NCBI GenBank assembly: GCA_018780645.1 | Contig: JADMJJ010000005.1 | Location: 1-64,000, forward strand | Reading direction: 5' to 3' | DNA length: 64,000 nt | Origin: Burkholderiaceae bacterium | Lineage (GTDB): Bacteria > Pseudomonadota > Gammaproteobacteria > Burkholderiales > Burkholderiaceae_C | Shown: positions 1-8,913 of the stretch, in pieces | Layout: every line of letters begins with the position of its first letter | Position numbering within the stretch: position 1 is the first letter of the stretch | Translations under genes and position numbers: made by a program | The notes under the pieces: generated by a model | What the model was told of the DNA's origin: nothing | Databases searched by the model: none | What the model saw: only the letters and a program-made list of their open reading frames with translations

Positions 1-455
1 TGAAGTCGCTGGTTTTCGCAGACGAACACCAGGCGATCGGTGAAACGCAACAAGACTCTGTAGATATGCATCTGCGCACGTTCTGCGTTCGATCGAAGCA
101 AAGTCGTGTGAAATACTTCGACCACACGAAGCCGTGTATTGGAAATCAATCTGGCCGCTTGAACGTAGAGCAAGGGATACAGATTGACGCAGACCACCAT
201 GCTAGCTTTAAAACTACGGTATACACCTGCAAGCCGGCGGATCGCAGCAATATCCAGCTTGCCCTTTGCTTCGAGACACACGAGACCAGACAAACGGTCA
301 ACTTGAATAATCTCCAGCAACTGACTGCTGCTTCGTAAATAGACCACTACGACTCGATGAGTTCTAGTGTAATGATTGATGAGCGTGGCCGTATGTCGTT
401 CTGCACCACCGAAATTCAGCGAAGCAAGAACAAAAACAATGCATCCAGAGTCCAT
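1..455 (-). CDS. Glycosyltransferase family 4, N-terminal part (cut by window edge)
   Basis: I translated the minus strand by hand from the ATG at 455. The frame stays open to base 1 for 151 codons and is truncated there. It begins MDSGCIVFVLASLNFGGAER; the GGAER segment is the typical N-terminal donor-side loop of GT-B family 4 glycosyltransferases. Further on come a stretch rich in Val/Leu/Tyr (VCVNLYPLLYVQ) and the end of a first Rossmann half (DRLVFVCENQRL). It probably adds a sugar to the lipid-linked exopolysaccharide repeat unit on the cytoplasmic side. It lies 64 bases downstream of the acyltransferase on the same strand, so it is likely in the eps operon. No clear Shine-Dalgarno precedes the ATG. 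The family call is good; sugar specificity is unknown. Confidence 0.8.
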   Translation of the reverse strand, partial: MDSGCIVFVLASLNFGGAERHTATLINHYTRTHRVVVVYLRSSSQLLEIIQVDRLSGLVCLEAKGKLDIAAIRRLAGVYRSFKASMVVCVNLYPLLYVQAARLISNTRLRVVEVFHTTLLRSNAERAQMHIYRVLLRFTDRLVFVCENQRL

Positions 456-519
456 TAAATACGCTCAGATCGAAAAATAGCAGACAGGAGTGGCAAAAGC
501 ACCCATCACCTCAGTGGAA

Positions 520-1518
520 CTAGCGGGTAAACCGATCAACCCATGTGAATCGAGCAAAGACAAACCGCTGAACCAATACTGGGAGTAACAATCCACTGGC
601 CAACAATATAGGTGCAGCCACATAGAACATTTCGTAGTCCCAACCAATATACCTAAGTACAAGCAACTTGACCGCGCCGATCGCGAACACATTCATCAAG
701 TAGATCGGCCAAGAGCGCTGCCCTAGCCATGCCAGTGCCACCGCGATGAGTCCACCGTGCTTGGCCAGAAATCGACTAAAACCAAGCGCTACGGTCAGAG
801 ATAGCAGTGCGACGATGGTTGGCCACAATATATTAGGCAACACGTAGAAGCACACGCACATTAGGAGCGCCGCTACCATCCACAAACCGTGCCTCTCAAA
901 ATTCAAGGCACTATGGAACTTGACTGCATACGAAGCAAGAAGAAAGAACAGTAAATATCTAGAAATCTGCTGAATCGCAAATAACTTTGGCATGAACCCA
1001 TTGGTTGACAACAAATGTGCTGCCAACGCAAGTGATATGACTCCTAACCCAAAAGCGCCATCCAGCGTTCGAATTCGCGAGGCAATCAGGTAGAGCACAA
1101 GCAGCACTGGAATGAACCAGAGAAACGTGACAAACCCTTCTGTTGGGTACAGAAAAAACCCTAACCAATCAGAAACGAACCCACCAATCGGCCGATCAAT
1201 CGAAAAGAAGGCGCCAGCCAGCGCCTTTCCAAAGAACGCAAGAATGGCGAAAAAGGCGTAGGCGCTGAGAAGCTTGGATACGCTCTTCCCAAGGCGAGCA
1301 CGCCTGACTTCATACGGCGCAAGCCAGTACACGTATCCAGCCAGGAAGAAGAATATGGACAGATGAAAGCTATACAAGCCTTCATGCATCGATTGATACC
1401 AATCGACGCCAATCGGTTTGATATTTCTGGCAACAAGATGACCAAATACGACCAGGGAAATACCCAGCCCTTTGGCAATATCTATTTCAGGCAACCGTGC
1501 AAGACTTCCTCGCGTCAT
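520..1518 (-). CDS. Acyltransferase family 3 membrane protein (polysaccharide O-acetylase-like)
   Basis: This is a 332-residue, very hydrophobic protein with about ten predicted membrane segments. It starts with the signature area of acyltransferase 3 / fucose 4-O-acetylase-like proteins: EIDIAKGLGISLVVFGH near residues 11-27, followed by FHLSIFFFLAGYVYW. These enzymes acetylate or succinylate sugars of exported glycans from the membrane. Its place after the wzx and wzy-like genes in a minus-strand exopolysaccharide operon supports decoration of the polymer. About 100 bases separate it from the upstream gene. Acyl donor and target sugar cannot be read from sequence. Confidence 0.8.
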   Translation of the reverse strand: MTRGSLARLPEIDIAKGLGISLVVFGHLVARNIKPIGVDWYQSMHEGLYSFHLSIFFFLAGYVYWLAPYEVRRARLGKSVSKLLSAYAFFAILAFFGKALAGAFFSIDRPIGGFVSDWLGFFLYPTEGFVTFLWFIPVLLVLYLIASRIRTLDGAFGLGVISLALAAHLLSTNGFMPKLFAIQQISRYLLFFLLASYAVKFHSALNFERHGLWMVAALLMCVCFYVLPNILWPTIVALLSLTVALGFSRFLAKHGGLIAVALAWLGQRSWPIYLMNVFAIGAVKLLVLRYIGWDYEMFYVAAPILLASGLLLPVLVQRFVFARFTWVDRFTR

Positions 1519-1617
1519 CAGCGCATCCCAAGAAAACTAAACTCATCGGCCTTCGCACTGCCTGGTGCCCTCGTAGTCAAGGGGCCAACTCACTCGTTCG
1601 ACGAAGTCTTCAAAAGC

Positions 1618-3057
1618 TCATTTTGACGCGAGCGGCCGAATCCCAAAGGATCGGATTGATGAAGCGCCACCTACACGCTTGCGCTCCTCTACAGCGAAAG
1701 CAAATACGACGGCAACAAAGAACCAAAAATAGCTCTGCTCAAAGTGAGGCAACCAATGCCCATTGGTAAAACCCATCACTAGCATGCCAAAGATGGACGC
1801 CTTCGCACCTGCGGCAAAACAGCTGATCTCCGGGGAGATGGATTCGTCATTACTGATCGACTTGAGTCCACGCAAATATCGATAGTACAAGTACCCCATA
1901 ACCACCAGACCAAATATACCAACGTCCAGTAGAATTTCCAGATATAGATTATGGGGATGCTGGGCTTTGTACTGCCCTCGCAAGAATGGCTCGGTCCAAA
2001 CGGTCGAACCTATTCCGCGCCCGACGATCGGACTGCGTTGAATCTCCGGCAACAGCATTTCGTACACGCCAAGGCGGCCGGCCGTTAGGGAGTCCAACTG
2101 CTGACCTGATGCACCGACCTGATTGGAACCACCCACCATCCCGGTCATTACTCGTTCGTGAACAGCGGTTGGAGCGAAGGCGAACAAGATCACAGCGAGA
2201 CCGCCAACCATCGCCAGAGCCCGAAACCTCCGCTTTGTGACGAGGAAGTAGGCGACTATGGCTACGAATGCCGCATAGCCTCCACGGGAGAAGGTAAGCA
2301 GGAGTCCCGTTACAGCGATCAACAGCGCGGCCCCGGCTATCCAGCGAATTGCCTTACCCTTCATATCAGAAGCTAGGAACAGCAAGGGCCCGCAGGCCGT
2401 AGCCAAAAGCATGCCGAACTCATTCGCATGCCCTCCCAAAACGGCCAAGAATCCTCGGCTACTCTGCAAGCTCGACAGCGGTATCTTCCAAATTGCGATC
2501 ACCGCAAATATTGCAGCGACCGGCAGGGCGACAGAAAGCGCATACGCGAGGAGAAATCTGCTCGGAACTTTCGACTGTCTAAGTGCATTCGCCAACAATA
2601 CGGCGTAGAGTACCAGTGAAAATTTGCCAAGATACACATAGCGAAAATAGCCGTAAGGGGTGAAATTGGCAGCCCCCTCTATCTCCGACAAAATTCGATG
2701 CGCGGCTCCGATGTGAGGGAAACCTATGATAGTTGCCATCAACATCAGCCCGACATAACCGATGATGAAGTACCGCGGCGGCATCGCGAATTTCGTTTCT
2801 GCGAACATACTCTTACCGACCATCAGGACCGCGGTCATTCCGGCGACGATGATGAAGAGCTTCAATACTATCTGAATAGATGTAAGGGGCGCAAGGAGAA
2901 CCAGCGCTACAACACCCACTCTCGGATCAATACATAAGCCAAGAAACACACCCACGACAATTGTGAGGATGATGGCGGACTCGCCCCCGAAAAGGGCTGC
3001 AAGGATACCGAGCACAGCGGCCAAAAGCAAGAATACTGCGATCAGAATTATTTTCAT
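1618..3057 (-). CDS. O-antigen ligase/polymerase-like membrane protein (Wzy/WaaL superfamily)
   Basis: This 479-residue protein has roughly 10-12 hydrophobic segments and a large periplasmic loop in the second half. That loop contains a glycine/charge-rich stretch ending in HPHNLYLEILLDVGIFGL, which is characteristic of O-antigen ligase/polymerase domain proteins. It is the likely polymerase joining repeat units in the periplasm. Its ATG overlaps the stop codon of the wzx gene by four bases (ATGA), implying translational coupling. A purine-rich stretch (GAGAAAGAA) precedes the start. Ligase versus polymerase cannot be separated by sequence, but a Wzx neighbour in an exopolysaccharide operon favours polymerase. 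Confidence 0.8.
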   Translation of the reverse strand: MKIILIAVFLLLAAVLGILAALFGGESAIILTIVVGVFLGLCIDPRVGVVALVLLAPLTSIQIVLKLFIIVAGMTAVLMVGKSMFAETKFAMPPRYFIIGYVGLMLMATIIGFPHIGAAHRILSEIEGAANFTPYGYFRYVYLGKFSLVLYAVLLANALRQSKVPSRFLLAYALSVALPVAAIFAVIAIWKIPLSSLQSSRGFLAVLGGHANEFGMLLATACGPLLFLASDMKGKAIRWIAGAALLIAVTGLLLTFSRGGYAAFVAIVAYFLVTKRRFRALAMVGGLAVILFAFAPTAVHERVMTGMVGGSNQVGASGQQLDSLTAGRLGVYEMLLPEIQRSPIVGRGIGSTVWTEPFLRGQYKAQHPHNLYLEILLDVGIFGLVVMGYLYYRYLRGLKSISNDESISPEISCFAAGAKASIFGMLVMGFTNGHWLPHFEQSYFWFFVAVVFAFAVEERKRVGGASSIRSFGIRPLASK

Positions 3058-4388
3058 TTCTTTCTCACCCCTGTCACGGCACCTTGTCCTGAGTACCAGA
3101 GCACATCTCTTAGCGAGTAAATGGCAACTATCAACTGAATCAACGAGGCCACTGCATGAGAAAAACCTATGGCTTGCCCACCAAGTGTCGGCAGCAGGAA
3201 TATAGATAGGCTTGTGAAAACTAGTGGGATAAATACTTCAAGCGATATATACCAATATGGCCGAATCAACGAAACGAGCACCATACCCAAGGTCCAAGCG
3301 ACAGTCTTGATGGTCGCCCCCGCAAATTGCCACGGAAGGAGGTCACCAACAGGGCCAAATCTGTCACTGAATATCAACGGCACGAAGAAGTCACGCCCAC
3401 CGATGACGACTAAGCTTATCGCTGTCGCACCGCCGGCGACTGGCAAAAGAACCCGCCACACGAGACGGCGCAGTGCCGCCTTGTCGCTTGCCACCAAGCC
3501 CAGCTTCGGAGCCAAGAAGAGTCCCACACCGGTGGTCAGCACGGTCATCGCAACCTCCGCAAGCCTGACTCCGGCTTGCACAAAACCAGCATCGTCCAAT
3601 GACATGCGACTCGCGATGATCTGGCGTATGACGATCATCGACAGTTGCTGCATACCGATATGCGCAACAACCATCGGGACAAAAGCCAGCAGGCAGCTAG
3701 ATTCGTGCCGCGCGAACGATGCCTTGAAATCACCGCCAGCCAAGCTAGAACGCCAGCCAAGAAGACCAAGCACCGCCAACAACTGTAAGAAGCCCGCCAA
3801 GGCCGTTGCCCACAGGCCACCTCGCAAGCCAAACAGACCAACACCAGCCACAAAGGCGAGAAATCCGAGGACTGCCCCCAAAATGTTGCTAACCCCCACC
3901 AACCCCACCTCTTGGGCCCCATGCATGGCCGCCCTGAGAACCGCTGCGTAGACTCCCGCAATCACGCCAAAGCCGGCAAAAGAAACGAGGCTTGGTGACA
4001 CAGCATCGGCGAACACCCAACGCGCAATGAAATCGCTGAATACCGCCATCAAGACGGCAACAGCGAACGCACCCAGGCCGCCGAGCCACAGGGCCGTCGC
4101 CAACAGACTTGCGAGTGGACCGCCTTCCTTTTTGTACTGAGGAAACAGGCGAGTGACGCCTGTAGCCAAGCCATTACCGATCACTCCCTGGCACAGGTTC
4201 GCCAGGCTTTGCATCTGGGACACCACGGCCAGCCCTGCTGGGCCTAGGTAATAGGCAGTCACTTTAATGCTGGCAAAACTCAACGCCAGCAAGCTAACCG
4301 TTTGTACCGTGCCAACCCCAAGCGCCCGGCGCCAACCGACCCCGCCCGTGCTCACAGGCAAACCGCTCTCGCAGGCACCTGCGGCCAC
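3054..4388 (-). CDS. Wzx-type polysaccharide flippase (O-antigen translocase)
   Basis: This is a 444-residue membrane protein with about 12 hydrophobic helices of the MATE/Wzx type. The first helix region reads SFASIKVTAYYLGPAGLAVV, a motif typical of O-antigen translocases. It would flip undecaprenyl-linked repeat units across the inner membrane to the polymerase encoded directly downstream, with which it overlaps by four bases. The longest frame begins with GTG at 4388. A second in-frame GTG at 4355 (giving VSTGGVGWRR...) is preceded by GAGAG and may be the real start. The upstream asparagine synthase gene ends 63 bases earlier on the same strand. Confidence 0.85.
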   Translation of the reverse strand: MAAGACESGLPVSTGGVGWRRALGVGTVQTVSLLALSFASIKVTAYYLGPAGLAVVSQMQSLANLCQGVIGNGLATGVTRLFPQYKKEGGPLASLLATALWLGGLGAFAVAVLMAVFSDFIARWVFADAVSPSLVSFAGFGVIAGVYAAVLRAAMHGAQEVGLVGVSNILGAVLGFLAFVAGVGLFGLRGGLWATALAGFLQLLAVLGLLGWRSSLAGGDFKASFARHESSCLLAFVPMVVAHIGMQQLSMIVIRQIIASRMSLDDAGFVQAGVRLAEVAMTVLTTGVGLFLAPKLGLVASDKAALRRLVWRVLLPVAGGATAISLVVIGGRDFFVPLIFSDRFGPVGDLLPWQFAGATIKTVAWTLGMVLVSLIRPYWYISLEVFIPLVFTSLSIFLLPTLGGQAIGFSHAVASLIQLIVAIYSLRDVLWYSGQGAVTGVRKK

Positions 4389-4451
4389 AAGCCTTTCGGC
4401 ATTTGGCTATCGAAGTGGTGATTCATAAGGTCGCGGTAGGGCGCAATGCGC

Positions 4452-6431
4452 TCAGGCGCCTGCCAGCTCGACGGGTGGCGACACTTTGGCCTCGGGTGCT
4501 TCGACGTCGGACATCCAACGCGCGAACCACATCTGGAAGGCGAGCAGCAACCACAGCTTGTTGACTGCTTGGTTGTCACCGGCACGAAAGCGGGCCACTA
4601 CGTTCTGAACCGCGGAGACCTGAAACAAGCCCTGATCCCTCAACCGCACCGGATCAAGGTAGTCGTCAACAAGATGCTTCAGGTCGCCCGACAGCCATTC
4701 CTTCAGCGGCACGGCAAACCCACGCTTCGGCCGATCAAACAGCTCTTTCGGAACGTATTTGTAGAGCACCTTCTTGAGCAGGTGCTTGGCGCCCAACTGG
4801 CCGTTCCTCAATTCGTATGGCAGCGAAAACGCGAACTCGGCCAGGCGATGATCGAGGAGCGGTTCGCGGCCCTCAATACTGACGGCCATCGTCGCCCGGT
4901 CGACTTTGGTGAGGATATCCCCAGGCAGGTAATGGTGCAGATCCCACAAACACATTTGCTCGGCATCCGACCCTGGATAGGAGTCGCAAAGCACGCGGGT
5001 GGCCCGCACAGGCCGCCCGAGAAGACCCTCAATCTCGTCCCGGTTCCAGAACGAACTCAAGAACCCATGCTCGTACAACTCCCCAAAGCTCGATGCCCCG
5101 AGTTGTGAGCGCGAGCGGACAAGCCGCGATGTAACTCGCTTATGTAGCCCTTGCTGGATTCCGTAGGCGTCAGCCCCCTTGGCCAGCCACGAATCGATCG
5201 AGTCGATATTCAGCCGATCGAGTGCACCAACCCCTGCTTTTTTAACTGCTGCCGGCACGGATGCCATGCGCCTGGCCTTCATCAAGGTAGAGGCGTAGAC
5301 GTTGTAACCGCAGAAGAGCTCATCCCCACCATCGGCAGACAGCACAACTTTGACGTCTTTCGCAGCCATGCGCGAAACCAGCAATGTAGGTATGCCGGAC
5401 GAATCGCCAAACGGCTCGTCGTACAGGTCACCCCAACCAGGCAGCACTTTCTTGGCCGCACCACCGTCCACGATCATGGTTCGGTGCGTCGTTCCAAGAG
5501 CCTTCGCGACAGCCTCGGCATAAGGAGCCTCATTGAACTCCGGCTGCTCAAAGCCAATCGTGAACGTCGATATCTGTTGCCCGCTGTGCTTCTGCAAAAT
5601 GGCCGCAACCAGCGATGAATCGATTCCGCCGGAGAGGAAGACTCCGACAGGAACATCCGCGATCATGCGCAGCTTGAAGGCGTCAATCATCAGCGCCTCA
5701 AGTTCCTCTTCCAATTCGGGCTCCGAGCGAGTTTGTTTGCTCTGAGCCGCATCCAGAATCGACCAGTACTTGACCAATACCGGAGGGCCCGATTCGGGGA
5801 CTTCAAGCCAGTGCCCAGGCGGAAGTTTCTTGACGCCGGCATAGATGGATCTTGGGTCAGCGATGTAGCCAAACTGCAAATAGTCGGCGACGCTATCGGT
5901 GTCCACCTGGGGCGTCCAATGCTTGAAAGCGCGCAGCGCCTTCAACTCTGAACCAAAGATCAAGCTGTCACCCTGAAGCCCGTAATACAGAGGCTTGATG
6001 CCCAGGCGATCACGAATCAGGTACAGACGACTTTCCTTCATCGCCCAAAGAGCGATCGCGAACATTCCAATGAATCGTTCGACGGCAGCAAGCCCCCATT
6101 GAGAGAACGCTGCCAAGATCACTTCAGAATCGCCACATCCTGCAAACGTGTGCCCAAGAGCCTCAAGGTCAAGGCGTATGTCTTTGAAGTTGTAGACCTC
6201 ACCATTGAAAATCATGGCCCATCGTCCATCGCGGGACAGCATGGGCTGGTGGCCGTGAGGACTCAGATCAACGATCGACAAGCGGGCCTGGCCGAGGCCG
6301 ACGCCATCGGACTCCCAAAATCCACGATCATCCGGTCCACGATAATTGAGGCTGGCAATGGCGTCGCGCAACCAGTTCGAGGCCAACTCGGGTCTGGACG
6401 ACCTGAACCAATATCCCGCAATCCCGCACAT
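4452..6431 (-). CDS. Asparagine synthase (glutamine-hydrolysing), exopolysaccharide-cluster amidotransferase
   Basis: This is a 659-residue class II glutamine amidotransferase. Cys2 in MCGIAGYWF is the glutaminase nucleophile, and the N-terminal Ntn domain covers about the first 210 residues. The synthetase domain follows, with the ATP pyrophosphatase loop FLSGGIDSSLVAA near residue 265. The family makes an amide from glutamine and ATP. In exosortase-linked polysaccharide clusters such genes recur and are thought to amidate a sugar acid or similar group rather than to make free asparagine; that role is an inference from context. The start lies 4 bases after the epsI stop, in a compact operon. 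Confidence 0.9.
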   Translation of the reverse strand: MCGIAGYWFRSSRPELASNWLRDAIASLNYRGPDDRGFWESDGVGLGQARLSIVDLSPHGHQPMLSRDGRWAMIFNGEVYNFKDIRLDLEALGHTFAGCGDSEVILAAFSQWGLAAVERFIGMFAIALWAMKESRLYLIRDRLGIKPLYYGLQGDSLIFGSELKALRAFKHWTPQVDTDSVADYLQFGYIADPRSIYAGVKKLPPGHWLEVPESGPPVLVKYWSILDAAQSKQTRSEPELEEELEALMIDAFKLRMIADVPVGVFLSGGIDSSLVAAILQKHSGQQISTFTIGFEQPEFNEAPYAEAVAKALGTTHRTMIVDGGAAKKVLPGWGDLYDEPFGDSSGIPTLLVSRMAAKDVKVVLSADGGDELFCGYNVYASTLMKARRMASVPAAVKKAGVGALDRLNIDSIDSWLAKGADAYGIQQGLHKRVTSRLVRSRSQLGASSFGELYEHGFLSSFWNRDEIEGLLGRPVRATRVLCDSYPGSDAEQMCLWDLHHYLPGDILTKVDRATMAVSIEGREPLLDHRLAEFAFSLPYELRNGQLGAKHLLKKVLYKYVPKELFDRPKRGFAVPLKEWLSGDLKHLVDDYLDPVRLRDQGLFQVSAVQNVVARFRAGDNQAVNKLWLLLAFQMWFARWMSDVEAPEAKVSPPVELAGA

Positions 6432-6434
6432 GGC

Positions 6435-7115
6435 TTAAAGCTTCCCAGTAAGGCGGTTTCGCAATTCCGGATCAATGGACGCAACCAAGGTTTCAGCGAA
6501 CGCCGAGTGGCGAGCAAAGGCTGTCGTTGGATCACCGGAAATACTGGATATCCGCACCAGATAGCCATCCGGAATATAGCCAGCCAGCGCGTACTCGAAT
6601 TGCGCCCATTCACGCTCGAAGTAGGTCAGCACGACCTGGTCGCCCATCGTGAACCAGTATGTGACTGGTTCGACCCTGGAGCCCTGGGTTGCCACCATGC
6701 GCGTGCTTGATATCGGTCGCCCGCCCACGCTCAACTGGAGCCGCTGTAACCCGCTTATCTTGAATCCTTGCGCCGAGTAGCACACCTCTTGGCGGTGCGC
6801 CCGCATCTGCTGGTTCTGCCGGGACCCATAGGTGATGGACAGCATGATCCGCTCACCCTTGCCATTGACATAGGTGCGACTCAGTATTTGGTCGTAAATC
6901 TGATTGAGTACGGATTGCTGATCCGGCGAAGGCGGAAGCGGAATGATGTTGGTGTCAACAGTCCAGTCGCCAAATGCCCGCGGAACAGCTTGGTCCAAGT
7001 TGAATTGGGACCGCGTATCTGACAATAGCGAGCTCGGAACAGCGACCACGCTCAAAGTGCTTGCACCGAGCATCAGCGCAGTTACCAACAGAGGGCGTGC
7101 AAGTTTGCGTAGCAT
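6435..7115 (-). CDS. epsI: EpsI family protein, exosortase-associated
   Basis: The protein has 226 residues with an N-terminal hydrophobic anchor/signal (about residues 8-28). The EpsI domain contains the typical AFGDWTVD segment and the conserved HRQEVCYSAQGFKI block. EpsI proteins are almost always encoded directly after an exosortase, sometimes fused to it. Their biochemical role is unknown, but they go with exopolysaccharide and PEP-CTERM export. Its ATG shares a base with the xrtB stop codon at 7115, so coupling with the exosortase is likely. No unusual substitutions are visible. Confidence 0.9.
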   Translation of the reverse strand: MLRKLARPLLVTALMLGASTLSVVAVPSSLLSDTRSQFNLDQAVPRAFGDWTVDTNIIPLPPSPDQQSVLNQIYDQILSRTYVNGKGERIMLSITYGSRQNQQMRAHRQEVCYSAQGFKISGLQRLQLSVGGRPISSTRMVATQGSRVEPVTYWFTMGDQVVLTYFEREWAQFEYALAGYIPDGYLVRISSISGDPTTAFARHSAFAETLVASIDPELRNRLTGKL

Positions 7116-7993
7116 TATTCCCCCCGGCGATTCTTAAAAAAGAAACCAAGCACTGCGTCCAAGACAAACATCAGGAATAGCGCCACCACGAACAGCAGCA
7201 TGCCGGCTGCGCCGTGAATTACGCCCTGTCCCGCCTCATCGCCAAAGTGATACGTCACCAGCACCAAGACCATCACCCGAATCACGTTTGCAGTGAAGCT
7301 CATCGGGATCAACAGAATGGCAAGCAGCACATTCCGAAGTCGCGAGGTATGCCCAACAATATTCATGTAAAGCAGGCCTAGCGCTTCGAGTGTGAACATG
7401 GAGTTCAAGCCGGCGCACGCATCTGCCACGAGCAGTTGATATGGGCCCACATTCAGGATGACGCCGGTCCGGGCGATCGGGTACCCCGCAGCCCAAAGAA
7501 TTTGCTCAGAAAACCACGAAACCGCCTGCTTCAATGGCGCTGTCATTGCATCAACCACTGGGCCAGGCAAAGGGACAGCAAAGAGCAAAAAGAAGATCGG
7601 GAAAGCGGCGACTCTCACAACGCCCCACCCAAAGGTCACGGCGAGCGCGCCCACAACCAAAGGAATCATGGCCCCCATTTCGAAGGTCACAATGTTCTGA
7701 AGGCGCCCAACAAAATAGATGAACAGGCCGGACAGCAGCCAAGCCCAACCCATGAATCCCGCTGGGCGCCCCTGGGCCGCCGCTTGCTGAAACAACGTGC
7801 GGCGCTGCCAAAGCAACCAGACCGCCACCGCCAAAATGATGGGGCCGTGGCCCTGCTCATCCGTGTTCCAGACGGTATGAGCCAGCTTGATGAACACAGG
7901 CCCAAACATCACACTCAGGCCCAAGGCCAGCAGCAGCACTGGCATCGTTGACTGCAAATTAAGCGGTTTGCTCAAGCTGACCTCACCGAGCAT
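7115..7993 (-). CDS. xrtB: Exosortase B (PEP-CTERM/exopolysaccharide transpeptidase-like membrane protease)
   Basis: This is a multi-pass inner-membrane protein of 292 residues from the chosen start. The exosortase triad is intact: Cys193 in ADACAGLNSMF, Arg239 in TANVIRVMV and His260 in GVIHGAAGM. The longest frame starts at 8128 but would overlap epsG. The ATG at 7993 has a strong GAGGAG site seven bases upstream and begins just past the epsG stop, so I use it. Exosortases cleave the C-terminal PEP-CTERM signal of secreted proteins and probably transfer them to a surface acceptor. The epsG-xrtB-epsI order matches exosortase B loci. Five PEP-CTERM genes elsewhere in the window are possible substrates. 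Confidence 0.92.
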   Translation of the reverse strand: MLGEVSLSKPLNLQSTMPVLLLALGLSVMFGPVFIKLAHTVWNTDEQGHGPIILAVAVWLLWQRRTLFQQAAAQGRPAGFMGWAWLLSGLFIYFVGRLQNIVTFEMGAMIPLVVGALAVTFGWGVVRVAAFPIFFLLFAVPLPGPVVDAMTAPLKQAVSWFSEQILWAAGYPIARTGVILNVGPYQLLVADACAGLNSMFTLEALGLLYMNIVGHTSRLRNVLLAILLIPMSFTANVIRVMVLVLVTYHFGDEAGQGVIHGAAGMLLFVVALFLMFVLDAVLGFFFKNRRGE

Positions 7994-8004
7994 TGAAGCT
8001 CTCC

Positions 8005-8913
8005 TCAATACTCGTTCATTACCACGCCAGCAAGCCTCACAGGGCCGCTGGACAAGGACAGAACCAACTCTTGTAGCAGGCTGACGCGCGAAGAGTCGCG
8101 CCGGGCCACCAATAAGGCAGCCCCACAACGTGCAGCAATAACGCTGGCATCCGCACCATAAGTGCCTGCTGGGGTGTCCACAACGACATGGTCAAACTTG
8201 CTGCAAAGCTCGCGCAGCAATAGACCAAAGGCCGGACGCTCAACCAACTCAACCGGGTTCGGTGGCTTCGGACCTACAGGCATTACGAATAGGCTCGGCA
8301 CGCCCGAGATCTGCTGAATCACGTTGGACTCTGCTCGCCCCGACAAGATGCCCGACAACCCAGCATTGTTTTCGATATTGAAAACTTCGTGCTGGCGCGG
8401 GCCTCGCATATCTGCATCCACGAGCAAGGTTCGACCGCCAAGCTGCGCAAGGGCCACGGCCAAATTGGCGGCGAAGAATGTCTTCCCGTCGCCAGGTTCG
8501 GGACTAATGACTGCCAGGGCTCGCCTGGCATCTGGCTCGCTCCAAACCCGCATGATGATCTGACTGCGGGTTGCTCGGAACGCTTCGGCCTGGACTGAAA
8601 ACGGCTGATTCAGCGTTACCAACTCAGGACTGGCCTTTCGCTGCTCCTCCGCCGCATAGGGGTAGTGGAACTGCTGAGCCAAGGCAAACAGTACATCATC
8701 GGTGCTCGCATAGCCGAGCGCCACGGCCGCTTCACCAAAGCGGACTCCATGGCTGCGCTGATGAGTAAGAATGCGTTCGACCTGCTCGGCAGAAAGATTG
8801 CGAGTCTCACTGATGATGGCGCCGATGGAGCGCCCTTGTGCATCGGATGATTGCGTAGCTGACACAGACTCTTCCCCCGCATCTTTCAATGCTGAATCAC
8901 GAAACGTAGCCAT
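8005..8913 (-). CDS. epsG: Chain-length determinant tyrosine kinase EpsG (BY-kinase)
   Basis: This is a 302-residue cytoplasmic ATPase. Walker A is SPEPGDGKTFF (Lys144), followed by the Walker A' block TLLVDADMRGPRQ; HVVVDTPAG is the Walker B-like strand. The N-terminal 90 residues carry a GspE-like small domain (SAEQVERILTHQ...). BY-kinases pair with Wzz-type membrane proteins to control polymer length and export. Here the partner EpsF is encoded immediately upstream with a one-base stop/start overlap. The C-terminus has a single tyrosine (VVMNEY) rather than the tyrosine cluster of classical Wzc, as is usual for EpsG. Confidence 0.9.
   Translation of the reverse strand: MATFRDSALKDAGEESVSATQSSDAQGRSIGAIISETRNLSAEQVERILTHQRSHGVRFGEAAVALGYASTDDVLFALAQQFHYPYAAEEQRKASPELVTLNQPFSVQAEAFRATRSQIIMRVWSEPDARRALAVISPEPGDGKTFFAANLAVALAQLGGRTLLVDADMRGPRQHEVFNIENNAGLSGILSGRAESNVIQQISGVPSLFVMPVGPKPPNPVELVERPAFGLLLRELCSKFDHVVVDTPAGTYGADASVIAARCGAALLVARRDSSRVSLLQELVLSLSSGPVRLAGVVMNEY

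Noticed and set aside
66-338. Plus-strand frame of 90 codons at the left edge
   Set aside because: The opposite strand carries an uninterrupted glycosyltransferase frame with the GGAER motif across the same bases.
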